Shown: in pieces, positions 10,459-19,632 of the stretch
Numbering within the stretch: position 1 is the first letter of the stretch
How the letters are laid out: each line of letters opens with the position of its first letter
Assembly (NCBI GenBank): GCA_947498455.1
Contig: CANMKK010000001.1
Coordinates: 1 to 64,000, forward strand
DNA from: an uncultured Aquimarina sp.
Lineage (GTDB): Bacteria > Bacteroidota > Bacteroidia > Flavobacteriales > Flavobacteriaceae
Reading direction: 5' to 3'
Length of the DNA: 64,000 bases
Position numbers and translations under genes: made by a program
Notes under the pieces: generated by a model
Seen by the model: the letters and a program-made list of their open reading frames with translations, nothing else
The model's database searches: none
Told to the model about the DNA's origin: nothing

Positions 10459-10812
10459 AAAACTGTAGTAGCAATTATTATAAAAGAGTATTTAGTGTAA
10501 TAAAAAAAGTACTCTCATTGATAAAATACAATGATGTATCAAGTAATACGTTATAAGGTACGAACTGTTCAATTTTAATTTCTAACGGTCTTAAAATCGA
10601 GTTGTTATATAATTACCAAAGCATTACTATCTGTTATAGTATGTAAATAACCTTTAAAACTATATATCCTGCATTTGTTCTTAATAGATCAATAGGTTTA
10701 AATACTGTTAGAATTCAATATTAAAATAGAATATATCTTGGGGCTCAAAAAAAAAAACACTAATATCTGGTTATGATTTGATTTCAAATACCGCTAAATT
10801 CTTTACAAAAAA
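10459..10812. other. Intergenic region with no gene seen
   Basis: 354 bp of AT-rich sequence. A weak hairpin (GAGTA/TACTC near 10485-10515) lies shortly after the LOG gene. Nothing else could be recognised. Confidence 0.45.
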
Positions 10813-13638
10813 TTGAATACTAATTGGATTACTTATATTATTATTTCTCTATTCGCATTGTGCTCGGTAACAGCACAGCATTCCATTTCTATTGATGCGG
10901 AGTTACATGCGGATAATCATATCCTATCTATAGAACAAGAAATTGTATATACCAATACATCTAAGGATACATTACAAGAAATCTTTTTACATGATTGGGC
11001 GAATAGTTTTGTTGATAAAAAAACTCCATTAGGAGAACGCTTTTCTGAAGATTTTTTAAGACGGTTTTATTTCGCAAAAGATGATGAAAGAGGTGCTACA
11101 CTTATAGAGTCTATTACCAATGAATTATCCAAAAATGTACCCTGGGAACGCCATAATGGAGTTGCAGACATCATACGTTTAAAAATAGCTACACCTCTTT
11201 ATCCAGGGAATACATATCGCTTTAAATTAACATATAAAGTGAAAATTCCTAGCGAAAAATTCACACGTTATGGGTATCATAAAAATGGAAATTTTAGTTT
11301 AAAGTATTGGCATATAGTACCTGCTATTTACGATACCAAATGGAATGTATATAGTCATAAAAATTTAGATGATTTGTATGCTCCATATGCTAATTATAAT
11401 ATCAAGCTTAGATTACCATCTAAGTATTCTGTAACTAGTGAGTTTAACAAAAATGAATTAATTACAGAAGGAGATACTCTTAAAACGGTGGAACTCCTTG
11501 GTAAGAACAGAAATAAAGCCAATCTGTATATAGAAAAAGAAAGTTCATTTTATAGTTTTAGAATGAATGGAGTAAAACTGGTTAGTAATATTGAGGATAA
11601 CGACCTTATGCCAGCAATGAAAACTATTGCTGCCAAAAGAATTATCAAATTTTTAGAACATCGATTGGGTCCATATCCTTTTAAAAAAATCTTAGTTTCT
11701 GAAAATGATTATAAAAACAATCCTGTCTACGGACTAAATCAATTACCTGATATTTTAAGACCATTTCCAGACGGTTTTCAATATGAGATTAAACAGCTAA
11801 AATCTATTACTGAAAGTTTTTTAGAAAAAACACTCCTCATTAATCCTAGATATGATGCCTGGATAAAAGATGCTCTTCATGTTTATCTAATGATGGCATA
11901 TACAGAACAATATTATCCGGATATGAAGATTGTAGGTAATCTTAGTAAAGTAATAGGAATCAGATGGTTTCACGCCGCTGATATTGATTTTAATGACCAA
12001 TACTTTTTAGGATATAAAAATATGGCCCGTTTGTTTCTGGATCAACCATTAACAAAACCTCAGGATAAATTGGTAAAATTCAACAAAAATATTGCCAATG
12101 CCTATAAAGCAGGAGTAGGCTTTAAATATTTAGAAGATTATTTAGAAGATGACAATATCCTTATAGACGCCATAAAAGAATACTACACCACCAATCTTTT
12201 AAAACCTACAAATTCCAAAAACTTTGAAGATATACTGACAAAATTAGCACCAAAAGATGTTTCTTGGTTTTTTGAGGATTATGTACGTACCAATGAAAAG
12301 TTAGATTTTAAAATTAAATCTGTTAAAAGAAATAAGGACTCGCTTCTGGTCACCATAAAGAATAAGAGAAATAACGACATGCCCGTTTCTCTAATAGCCC
12401 TTAGGGATGGACAGATAGTGTCCAAAACCTGGGTCAACCAAATCACAGGAAAGAAAAAGGTAAAAATCGCTAATACCAAAATTGATAAGCTTGTACTTGA
12501 TTATGAGCAAAATATTCCTGAGGTAAACAGAAGAAATAATTATAAAAACCTAAAATGGATATTTAATAAACCAATACAATTTAGATTTCTACAAGATATA
12601 GAAGACCCTACTCGTTCTCAGGTATTTTATATCCCAGAGTTCGAATTTAATGTATATGATGGTTTGACAATTGGTTCTAAATTTTACAATAAAACATTTA
12701 TCCGGAGAAATTTAGATTATAGAATAACTCCTAGTTATGGTTTTTTATCTAAAAAACTAATTGGGTCAGGATTTATACAATATCGAGATCAAATTGCCGA
12801 TCATGGACTATACCAAATAAGATATTCTTTTAGTGGTAGTATGTTTAGTTATGCACCAGACCTTTTGTTTAGAAGGTTTTCTCCTGCGGTAAGTTTTTCT
12901 TGGAGACCAGAGGATTACAGATCGAATGAACGACAACGCCTTTCGTTAAGAAGTGTAAATGTTTTTAGAGAAAGAGACGATAATAACCCTGTTAACACTC
13001 CAGACTATAGCGTGTTTAATGCTAGGTACAGATATAGTGATGCTAATTTATTAGAACTTACTTCCTACACTTTTGACTACCAGTTATCAAAAAACTTCAG
13101 TAAATTATCAACTACTATTAATTATAGAAAGCTATTTCTCAATAACAGACAATTAAATTTAAGATTGTTTGCAGGTGCTTTTGTTTTTAATGATACCGAA
13201 AAGGATGGAGATTTCTTTAGTTTTGCGCTCGACAGACCTACTGATTATCTATTTGATTTTAGTTATTTGGGACGTAGTGAAGAAGCAGGATTAGTAAGTC
13301 AACAAATTATTATTGCAGAAGGAGGTTTTAAATCTCAATTAAAATATCCTTTTGCCAACCAATGGATAACAACTTTTAATGCCAATACAAATATCTGGAA
13401 CTGGATTTATGCATACGGAGATGTTGGGCTTGTCAAAAACAAAGGAATTTCACCAAAATTCGTATATGATGCTGGAGTAAGGTTAAGTTTGGTTGCCGAT
13501 TACTTCGAATTGTTCTTCCCCATTGTATCAAATAATGGTTGGGAAATTAGTGATCCAAATTATGATGAAAAAATCCGATTTATCATCACTTTAAGTCCTC
13601 AGACTTTAATCGGCCTTTTTACCAGAGAATGGTATTAA
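10813..13638 (+). CDS. M1 aminopeptidase-like protein lacking the zinc motif, with outer-membrane barrel-like C-terminus
   Basis: 941 residues starting at a TTG codon; no in-frame ATG exists between the preceding stop and the signal-peptide-like start (WITYIIISLFALCSVTAQ). The N-terminal ~520 residues follow the layout of M1-type gluzincin peptidases: a beta-rich N domain (HDWANSFVDKKTPLG) and a helical region (YDAWIKDALHVYLMMAYTEQ) matching the segment after the usual HExxH. No HExxH occurs anywhere in the protein, so peptidase activity is not expected. From about residue 560 the sequence becomes alternating beta strands rich in aromatics and ends in a C-terminal aromatic residue (FTREWY), like an outer-membrane beta-barrel. 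Function unknown; perhaps surface assembly or binding. Confidence 0.7.
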   Translation: MNTNWITYIIISLFALCSVTAQHSISIDAELHADNHILSIEQEIVYTNTSKDTLQEIFLHDWANSFVDKKTPLGERFSEDFLRRFYFAKDDERGATLIESITNELSKNVPWERHNGVADIIRLKIATPLYPGNTYRFKLTYKVKIPSEKFTRYGYHKNGNFSLKYWHIVPAIYDTKWNVYSHKNLDDLYAPYANYNIKLRLPSKYSVTSEFNKNELITEGDTLKTVELLGKNRNKANLYIEKESSFYSFRMNGVKLVSNIEDNDLMPAMKTIAAKRIIKFLEHRLGPYPFKKILVSENDYKNNPVYGLNQLPDILRPFPDGFQYEIKQLKSITESFLEKTLLINPRYDAWIKDALHVYLMMAYTEQYYPDMKIVGNLSKVIGIRWFHAADIDFNDQYFLGYKNMARLFLDQPLTKPQDKLVKFNKNIANAYKAGVGFKYLEDYLEDDNILIDAIKEYYTTNLLKPTNSKNFEDILTKLAPKDVSWFFEDYVRTNEKLDFKIKSVKRNKDSLLVTIKNKRNNDMPVSLIALRDGQIVSKTWVNQITGKKKVKIANTKIDKLVLDYEQNIPEVNRRNNYKNLKWIFNKPIQFRFLQDIEDPTRSQVFYIPEFEFNVYDGLTIGSKFYNKTFIRRNLDYRITPSYGFLSKKLIGSGFIQYRDQIADHGLYQIRYSFSGSMFSYAPDLLFRRFSPAVSFSWRPEDYRSNERQRLSLRSVNVFRERDDNNPVNTPDYSVFNARYRYSDANLLELTSYTFDYQLSKNFSKLSTTINYRKLFLNNRQLNLRLFAGAFVFNDTEKDGDFFSFALDRPTDYLFDFSYLGRSEEAGLVSQQIIIAEGGFKSQLKYPFANQWITTFNANTNIWNWIYAYGDVGLVKNKGISPKFVYDAGVRLSLVADYFELFFPIVSNNGWEISDPNYDEKIRFIITLSPQTLIGLFTREWY

Positions 13639-13783
13639 CCTCAAATAATTTGGAAAATAGCTACAAATGCAAATTTTTTGAACATTTACTAATTAAACCT
13701 TAAAATAGAAGCTTAAAAAAAGAATTTCCTAAAAAAAGAGGTGTTTAAATGAATTATACTCAATAAAATTACAAGTTTTCAGC

Positions 13784-13814
13784 TTGGAATTGATAAGGAT
13801 TTTAGCTAAATTTG
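13784..13814 (+). promoter_or_regulatory. Promoter of the fused E1 gene
   Basis: TTG at 13784-13786 and TAAATTTG at 13807-13814, 20 bp apart, match the Bacteroidota -33/-7 promoter consensus. The start codon is 24 bp downstream of the -7 element. Confidence 0.6.
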
Positions 13815-13838
13815 TGCATCTAAAAAAACATAGTTCGT

Positions 13839-16253
13839 ATGCAGCCTGAAACGATAGTTACACCTAATATCTCTTTCGAAGAATATAAGAAACAAATACT
13901 TAGAGATTATAAAATTGCTTTAATAAGCAGAGAGTGTAGTTTATTAGGGCGACGTGAAGTACTTACAGGAAAGTCCAAATTTGGGATTTTTGGAGGAGGA
14001 AAAGAACTACCACAGCTTGCTATGGCTCGTGTTTTTAAAGACGGAGATTTTAGATCAGGTTACTATCGTGATCAAACTTTTATGATGGCGATAGATAAAT
14101 ATAGTATCGAAGAATTCTTTGCCGGTTTATATGCACATACAGATATCGAAAAAGAACCTTATGCTGCAGGAAGACAGATGGGAGGTCATTTTGCTACTCA
14201 TAGCCTTAATGAAGATGGATCATGGAAAAATTTAACCAAGCAAAAGAATTCTAGCTCGGATATCTCCCCTACTGCCGGCCAGATGCCAAGATTATTAGGT
14301 CTCGCACAAGCATCAAAAGTTTATCGAAATGAGAAAAGTGTTGCAGAACATACTAATTTTTCTATTAAAGGAAATGAGGTTGCCTGGGGCACTATAGGTA
14401 ATGCCAGTACCAGTGAAGGATTATTCTGGGAAACAGTTAATGCTGGCGGTGTATTACAGGTTCCTATGGTCATTAGCATATGGGATGATGAATACGGTAT
14501 TTCTGTACATGCAAAACATCAGACGACCAAAGAAAATATCTCACTTATTCTAGATGGATTTAAACGAGATGATACATATGATGGATATGAAATTATTATT
14601 GTTAATGGATGGGATTATGCAGCATTAGTAAATGCTTATGAAACAGCAGAAGATCTTGCCCGAGAAAAACACATACCTGTTATCATCCATGTTAAAGAAT
14701 TAACGCAACCTCAAGGACATTCTACTTCTGGTTCACACGAAAGGTATAAAAGTGAGGAACGATTAAACTGGGAACGTGAATACGATTGCAATAAGAAGTT
14801 TAAAGAATGGATTATAGAACATAATGTTGCTACATTAGATGAATTAGTAGCAATAGAAAAATCTTCTAAAAAAGAAGTTAGACAAGGTAAAATAAATGCT
14901 TGGAATGACTATATATCGGAGATAATTGCAGAAAGAACAGAAGCTCTACAACATCTTAATGCTGTTGAAAATGTAAGTGCTAATAAAAATTTCTTAACAC
15001 CTATTATAAAAAAACTAGCTGAAAAAGAAGAACCTATTCGCAAAGATATTTTAGAAGCAACAAGAAAAGCATTACGATATATTACTAAAGAAAATTATCC
15101 TGAGAAAGAAGGCTTACAAAAATGGGTTAATGATTATATGGAAATAATCCAGCCAAAATATAGTGATCACCTATATAGCGAGTTTGATAATAAAGTAACA
15201 AACATCCAAGAAGTAAAACCTCAATATGAGGAAAATTCTGAAATCGTTGATGGCCGTATTATTCTTAGGGATAATTTTGATCAACTTTTTGATAGAATCC
15301 CAGAAGCATTAATCTTTGGTGAAGATAGTGGTAAGATTGGTGATGTTAATCAAGGATTAGAAGGATTACAGCAAAAATACGGAGATATCCGCGTTTCTGA
15401 TGCCGGAATTAGAGAGGCTACGATTATTGGGCAAGGAATAGGAATGGCAATGCGAGGTCTTAGACCTATTGCCGAAATTCAATATCTGGATTATATCTTA
15501 TACTGCTTGCAAGGATTAAGTGATGACCTTGCTACACTTAGATATAGAACTTTTGCCAAGCAAAAAGCGCCTTTGATCATTAGAACCAGAGGACATAGAT
15601 TAGAAGGAATATGGCATTCTGGTTCCCAAATGGGAGGATTAATTCATTTATTAAGAGGTATTCACATCTTGGTACCTAGAGATATGACCAAAGCTGCAGG
15701 TTTCTATAACACCTTATTGGATAGTGATGAACCAGCAGTAGTTATAGAATGTCTTAATGGGTACCGTTTAAAAGAAAAAATGCCTTCTAACTTATCTGAG
15801 ATCAGAACACCTGTAGGTGTGGTAGAAACAGTTAAAGAAGGTAATGACATTACTCTTATTTCTTATGGATCAACACTAAGACTTGTAGAGCAAGCGGCTA
15901 AAGAATTATTACCTGTAGGCATTGACGCAGAAATCATTGACGTACAATCCCTTATACCTTTTGATCTATCTCATGATATTGTAAAAAGTATAGCAAAAAC
16001 CAACCGAGTACTCATCATTGATGAAGACGTACCAGGTGGTGCTACAGGATATATATTACATAAATTGATTGACGAACAAAGTATATATCAATATTTAGAC
16101 AGTGAGCCACAAACTTTAAGCGCACAACCACATAGACCTGCATTTGGTACGGATGGCGACTATTTTAGCAAACCTTCAACAGATGATATCTTTGAGAAAG
16201 TTTATGCTATTATGAATGAAGTAAATCCTACAGAATATCCAAAATTAAGATAG
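13839..16253 (+). CDS. 2-oxoacid dehydrogenase E1 component, alpha and beta fused
   Basis: Thiamine-diphosphate enzyme that decarboxylates a 2-oxo acid and acylates the lipoyl domain of E2; most likely the branched-chain type. The alpha half (about 1-400) has the TPP-binding region WGTIGNASTSEGLFWETVN and the RDQTFMMA segment. The beta half starts near residue 470 (GRIILRDNFDQLFDRIPEAL, IFGEDSGKIGDVNQG) and ends with the transketolase C domain (RVLIIDEDVPGGATGYI). Alpha-beta fusion at ~800 residues is usual in Bacteroidota. No E2 or E3 gene is nearby. The stop is one base from the stop of the convergent gene at 16255, leaving no room for a separate terminator. Confidence 0.9.
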   Translation: MQPETIVTPNISFEEYKKQILRDYKIALISRECSLLGRREVLTGKSKFGIFGGGKELPQLAMARVFKDGDFRSGYYRDQTFMMAIDKYSIEEFFAGLYAHTDIEKEPYAAGRQMGGHFATHSLNEDGSWKNLTKQKNSSSDISPTAGQMPRLLGLAQASKVYRNEKSVAEHTNFSIKGNEVAWGTIGNASTSEGLFWETVNAGGVLQVPMVISIWDDEYGISVHAKHQTTKENISLILDGFKRDDTYDGYEIIIVNGWDYAALVNAYETAEDLAREKHIPVIIHVKELTQPQGHSTSGSHERYKSEERLNWEREYDCNKKFKEWIIEHNVATLDELVAIEKSSKKEVRQGKINAWNDYISEIIAERTEALQHLNAVENVSANKNFLTPIIKKLAEKEEPIRKDILEATRKALRYITKENYPEKEGLQKWVNDYMEIIQPKYSDHLYSEFDNKVTNIQEVKPQYEENSEIVDGRIILRDNFDQLFDRIPEALIFGEDSGKIGDVNQGLEGLQQKYGDIRVSDAGIREATIIGQGIGMAMRGLRPIAEIQYLDYILYCLQGLSDDLATLRYRTFAKQKAPLIIRTRGHRLEGIWHSGSQMGGLIHLLRGIHILVPRDMTKAAGFYNTLLDSDEPAVVIECLNGYRLKEKMPSNLSEIRTPVGVVETVKEGNDITLISYGSTLRLVEQAAKELLPVGIDAEIIDVQSLIPFDLSHDIVKSIAKTNRVLIIDEDVPGGATGYILHKLIDEQSIYQYLDSEPQTLSAQPHRPAFGTDGDYFSKPSTDDIFEKVYAIMNEVNPTEYPKLR

Positions 16254-16254
16254 T

Positions 16255-16866
16255 CTAAAACGGATTTTCAATTCGAATCCTTTTACCATCTCTATACGAT
16301 ATTACGAAGATATTCTTTTGTATAATACTAGACTTTATTAAGAACTTTCTAAATTCCTGAGCTTCTGCTAAAGTTTCGAAAATACCTAAACTGAGTTTAA
16401 AATAAGATGTATCTCCATATAGTCTAGTATTTGTGTATTTATCAGATACTACTGTAGTTATTTTATCATTTGTAAAAGTTTGTACTTGCACAGAATAAAC
16501 TGTGTCTTTATCAATCAAACTTCTATAGACATATAGGTCTTTGATTTCATCTAAATCACTTTGATTTTTTTCGAGTTGATTTAATTGATTCTTTAGCACT
16601 TTTATTTCTGATTTAAATGAAATCAATTCCTGTGTACCTGTATATTTTTTCTTACTATCCACCCTATAGACAGCATATAAGATCAATGTAATTGTAATGA
16701 TTAACAATACAGAACTAAGTACTTTAAATAAAAACTTTGAAGTTCTGTTTTTTTTTAACTCAACGGATTTTTCATTTAAAAGATCTTCGAGCTTTCTTTG
16801 CTCAACCTCTGCTTTCTCTATTTGATAATGCAATGATAATAGATCTTCATTTTTAATCTCTGGCAT
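16255..16866 (-). CDS. Single-pass membrane protein with coiled coil and SPOR-like C-terminus
   Basis: 203 residues, function unknown. A charged heptad-like N-terminus (LLSLHYQIEKAEVEQRKLED) is followed by one membrane segment near residues 45-65, a second coiled coil, and a C-terminal domain (YSVQVQTFTN ... YFKLSLGIFETLAEAQEF ... FVISYRDGKRI) that resembles a SPOR repeat, which in other proteins binds denuded peptidoglycan. Its N-terminal module is related to that of the upstream neighbour (16904-17695), 37 bp away, so the two are probably cotranscribed. SPOR assignment is by eye and uncertain. Confidence 0.6.
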   Translation of the reverse strand: MPEIKNEDLLSLHYQIEKAEVEQRKLEDLLNEKSVELKKNRTSKFLFKVLSSVLLIITITLILYAVYRVDSKKKYTGTQELISFKSEIKVLKNQLNQLEKNQSDLDEIKDLYVYRSLIDKDTVYSVQVQTFTNDKITTVVSDKYTNTRLYGDTSYFKLSLGIFETLAEAQEFRKFLIKSSIIQKNIFVISYRDGKRIRIENPF

Positions 16867-16903
16867 TTTATCGGGGGATATTAATACAGGTTTATCAAAT
16901 AAT

Positions 16904-17695
16904 CTATAATAGTTTTTGTTTCGTTATTTTATATACAATTCCATCCTTCATTTCTAATATCATAATAGGATTATCCTTAATAATTTTTTGAAATGCAGTT
17001 AAGGGAAATCCTTTAGAAATTTTATTCACAGATCTGATGACTACATTTTCATCTAATTCCAAAGTCCTTAGTTTCGTATTTATATTATTCACATAATAAT
17101 TATTATATAAAAAATACACTGTATCACCAGCATCATTAATATCATACTCGGCTTTCCCATACTCCTTTGCTTTTTTTACAGCATTTTTTCCTTCGAAATA
17201 CTCTACAAAATCAGCTTCAATAAAAACTACTCCATTACTTCTAAATACTTTTTTTACAATCGCATGTCTTCTCTCGTACTTCTTTTCTATCTTTTTTTCA
17301 TCAAAAGAATTAGTAATAGTATCTTTTTTAATTAAAGAAGAATCAGAAATAACTCCAGTAGTATCACCAAACCTATTTTTATATTCTATGATATCTGATT
17401 TTAGTTTATTTAATTCCTCCCGTAAAGAATCATTATTTTTTTTTATCTCCTCTATATATGTATTTGTTTCTTCATTCACAGAAGACTCCACATCATCCCG
17501 GCTTACATAAAACATTCCTATACCCATTATCAATATTGCCAAAAGAAAAAACATCATAAACAGTAAACTATTTCTTTTGCTTTTCTTTAGTTCCTTAGAG
17601 AGAGAGACAAGACGATTTTCTAACTTTTGCTGTTTCATACCTGATTTTTCAATCCTATATTGTACAGATAAAAGTTCGTCTTCTTTACTTTTCAT
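16904..17695 (-). CDS. Single-pass membrane protein with coiled coil, related N-terminus to its neighbour
   Basis: 263 residues, function unknown. The N-terminal ~70 residues (ELLSVQYRIEKSGMKQQKLE, then a membrane segment LLFMMFFLLAILIMGIGMFY) match the same layout in the gene at 16255: LLS.(QH)Y.IEK....Q.KLE, lysine-rich, then a transmembrane helix. The outer part differs, with a helical stretch and a beta-rich end (RSNGVVFIEADFVEYFEG; MILEMKDGIVYKITKQ). Lies between menB and the second module protein. The pair looks like a tandem duplication with different sensory or binding ends. Confidence 0.55.
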   Translation of the reverse strand: MKSKEDELLSVQYRIEKSGMKQQKLENRLVSLSKELKKSKRNSLLFMMFFLLAILIMGIGMFYVSRDDVESSVNEETNTYIEEIKKNNDSLREELNKLKSDIIEYKNRFGDTTGVISDSSLIKKDTITNSFDEKKIEKKYERRHAIVKKVFRSNGVVFIEADFVEYFEGKNAVKKAKEYGKAEYDINDAGDTVYFLYNNYYVNNINTKLRTLELDENVVIRSVNKISKGFPLTAFQKIIKDNPIMILEMKDGIVYKITKQKLL

Positions 17696-17750
17696 ATTTT
17701 CATTAAAGATTAGATATCAATATTATATTTTTTTAAGCCCTATTTAATTA

Positions 17751-18593
17751 TTAAGGAATCCACTTAATATCCTTAAAGTTAGGTTTTCTTTTTTCTAAAA
17801 ATGCATTTCGTCCTTCTTTTGCTTCTTCTGTCATGTATGCCAATCTCGTTGCCTCACCAGCAAATACCTGCTGTCCTACCATGCCATCATCAGTAAGGTT
17901 CATTGCAAACTTCAGCATTTTAATTGATGTTGGTGATTTTTCTAGTATCTCTTGTCCCCATTGATATGCGGTAGCTTCTAACTCTTCATGCGGAATTACG
18001 GCATTTACCATTCCCATTTCATAAGCCTCTTGTGCAGAATAATTTCTACCTAAAAAGAATATTTCGCGAGCCTTTTTTTGACCTACCATTTTTGCCAAAT
18101 ACGCCGAACCATACCCTCCATCAAAACTTGTCACATCGGCATCTGTTTGTTTAAAAATCGCATGTTCTTTGCTCGCTAATGTAAGATCACAAACCACATG
18201 CAAACTATGTCCTCCTCCTACTGCCCATCCAGGTACAACAGCAATGACGACCTTAGGCATAAATCGAATCAATCGTTGTACTTCTAATATATTTAAACGA
18301 TGCATCCCATCATTACCAACATATCCCTGATGTCCTCTTGATTTTTGATCACCACCACTACAAAAACTATACACGCCATCTTTAGTAGAAGGCCCTTCTG
18401 CTGATAATAATACGACCCCTATAGACGTATCTTCTTGTGCATCATAAAAAGCATCGTACAACTCACTTGTTGTCTGTGGTCGAAAAGCATTACGTACATT
18501 CGGTCTATTGAATGCTATTCTTGCAATTCCGTTTGATTTTTTATAGGTTATATCTTGATATTCTTTGGCTGTTTCCCAATTCACTAAACTCAT
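17751..18593 (-). CDS. menB: 1,4-dihydroxy-2-naphthoyl-CoA synthase
   Basis: Crotonase-fold enzyme that closes the second ring in menaquinone biosynthesis (o-succinylbenzoyl-CoA to DHNA-CoA). 280 residues, the normal length. Family-specific features are visible: FCSGGDQKSRG near residues 75-87, the oxyanion-hole stretch GWAVGGGHSLHVVCDLTLAS, and DVTSFDGGYGSAYLAK in the C-terminal half. Ends LEKRKPNFKDIKWIP as in other MenB. Other men genes are not in this window. Confidence 0.95.
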   Translation of the reverse strand: MSLVNWETAKEYQDITYKKSNGIARIAFNRPNVRNAFRPQTTSELYDAFYDAQEDTSIGVVLLSAEGPSTKDGVYSFCSGGDQKSRGHQGYVGNDGMHRLNILEVQRLIRFMPKVVIAVVPGWAVGGGHSLHVVCDLTLASKEHAIFKQTDADVTSFDGGYGSAYLAKMVGQKKAREIFFLGRNYSAQEAYEMGMVNAVIPHEELEATAYQWGQEILEKSPTSIKMLKFAMNLTDDGMVGQQVFAGEATRLAYMTEEAKEGRNAFLEKRKPNFKDIKWIP

Positions 18594-18978
18594 TGTATAT
18601 TATTTATTCTCAAAAATAATATAATATATTCTTTCTAGCTATACATAGCAATTAGTTACTATAAACATTTTAATATTCTTATATATTTAATGTATAGTTT
18701 CTTAAAAAGACATTAGGTTATTTAAGAGCGTATATTTAATATACAAAAAACCTTATTAAATAATTGTTTTCTAAATAAATAAAATCAAAAATTAAGGGAA
18801 ATTTAAGCAGATTTAACTTCTCGAACCCTAATCAATACTTTAAAACAAAACAGATGGTTAACAAATCAATTATTAATAATAAAACAGAGAAAGGCTTAGT
18901 AATACTTTCAAAATTATGAATTCTATAGAACCTCTGGAGAAAAATTACGCAGCATAGTTGTGTTGGAATTATGGACTT

Positions 18979-19141
18979 ATACGATTTACGGATGAGAATT
19001 TCGTAAAAATAATTACAAAGATTTTTCGCTAGATTGATGAATCAAATTAAAGAATAGCCATAGCTATTGTTTAATTTTATGAAGAAAATATAGTAGAAAA
19101 AGAATGTGATTAGATGCGAAATTTTTATTCGTAAATCGTAT
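18979..19141 (+). repeat. Palindromic intergenic repeat, copy C (diverged)
   Basis: 163 bp, from ATACGATTTACGGATGAG to TTCGTAAATCGTAT. It aligns along its whole length with copies A, B and D but has collected many substitutions (for example CGCTAGATTGATGAAT for the usual TACTAGATTAAGGCAT), making it the oldest-looking copy. It ends 25 bp before a decayed DUF1566 gene fragment. The flanking stretch 18594-18978 holds no gene I can see. Confidence 0.8.
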
Positions 19142-19166
19142 TAATGGTTATAATTGATATTTGCCT

Positions 19167-19374
19167 TTTATCAATGAATTAAGCTATATGTATAAAAATC
19201 TTCATCAACTTGGTATCGGTAATTTTTGAAGAAGTATTGTATTAGAGTTCTACAGATCGTGAATCGTCTGGTATAGAAAATACTTTTGTATTCAATTTCC
19301 TAACAGGCGAAGTAAATAAAGAGCGTAAGATTTCTACTAATAAGGTTCGTGCAATTAGAGCTTTTAAACCCTAA
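19167..19374 (+). pseudogene. Remnant of a DUF1566 (Lcl C-terminal) domain gene
   Basis: A decayed C-terminal fragment read in two frames. Frame one (19167-19229) gives FINELSYMYKNLHQLGIGNF and then a stop; frame two gives Y-stop-SSTDRESSGIEN, continuing to TNKVRAIRAFKP and its natural stop at 19372-19374. The order L.YMY.NLH..GIGNF, Y(W)SST, VRAIRAF is the hallmark of DUF1566 domains in Bacteroidota surface proteins. The in-frame TAG (19243-19245) replaces the conserved Trp of YWSST (TGG to TAG). One frameshift and at least one nonsense change show the gene is dead, and the upstream part is gone. Confidence 0.8.
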
Positions 19375-19632
19375 ACACGATTGTTATCCTGTATATCTAT
19401 AAGGCTTTTTCTTTATGGCATCAAAAAATCCATCAATAACCAAATCTTACCTATCCACCTAATAATCAGAAAGCATAACTAAGAAAACATTAACACCAAT
19501 AATTATAAAAAAGGAAAAAAATAAGGTATATTTAATGTTCGATCTCTTCTTGTCAACTTACTACAATTATTGACAATACAGCACACATTTTTAGTACTTA
19601 TCTCACATACATTAAATATTAATTCTCACATT

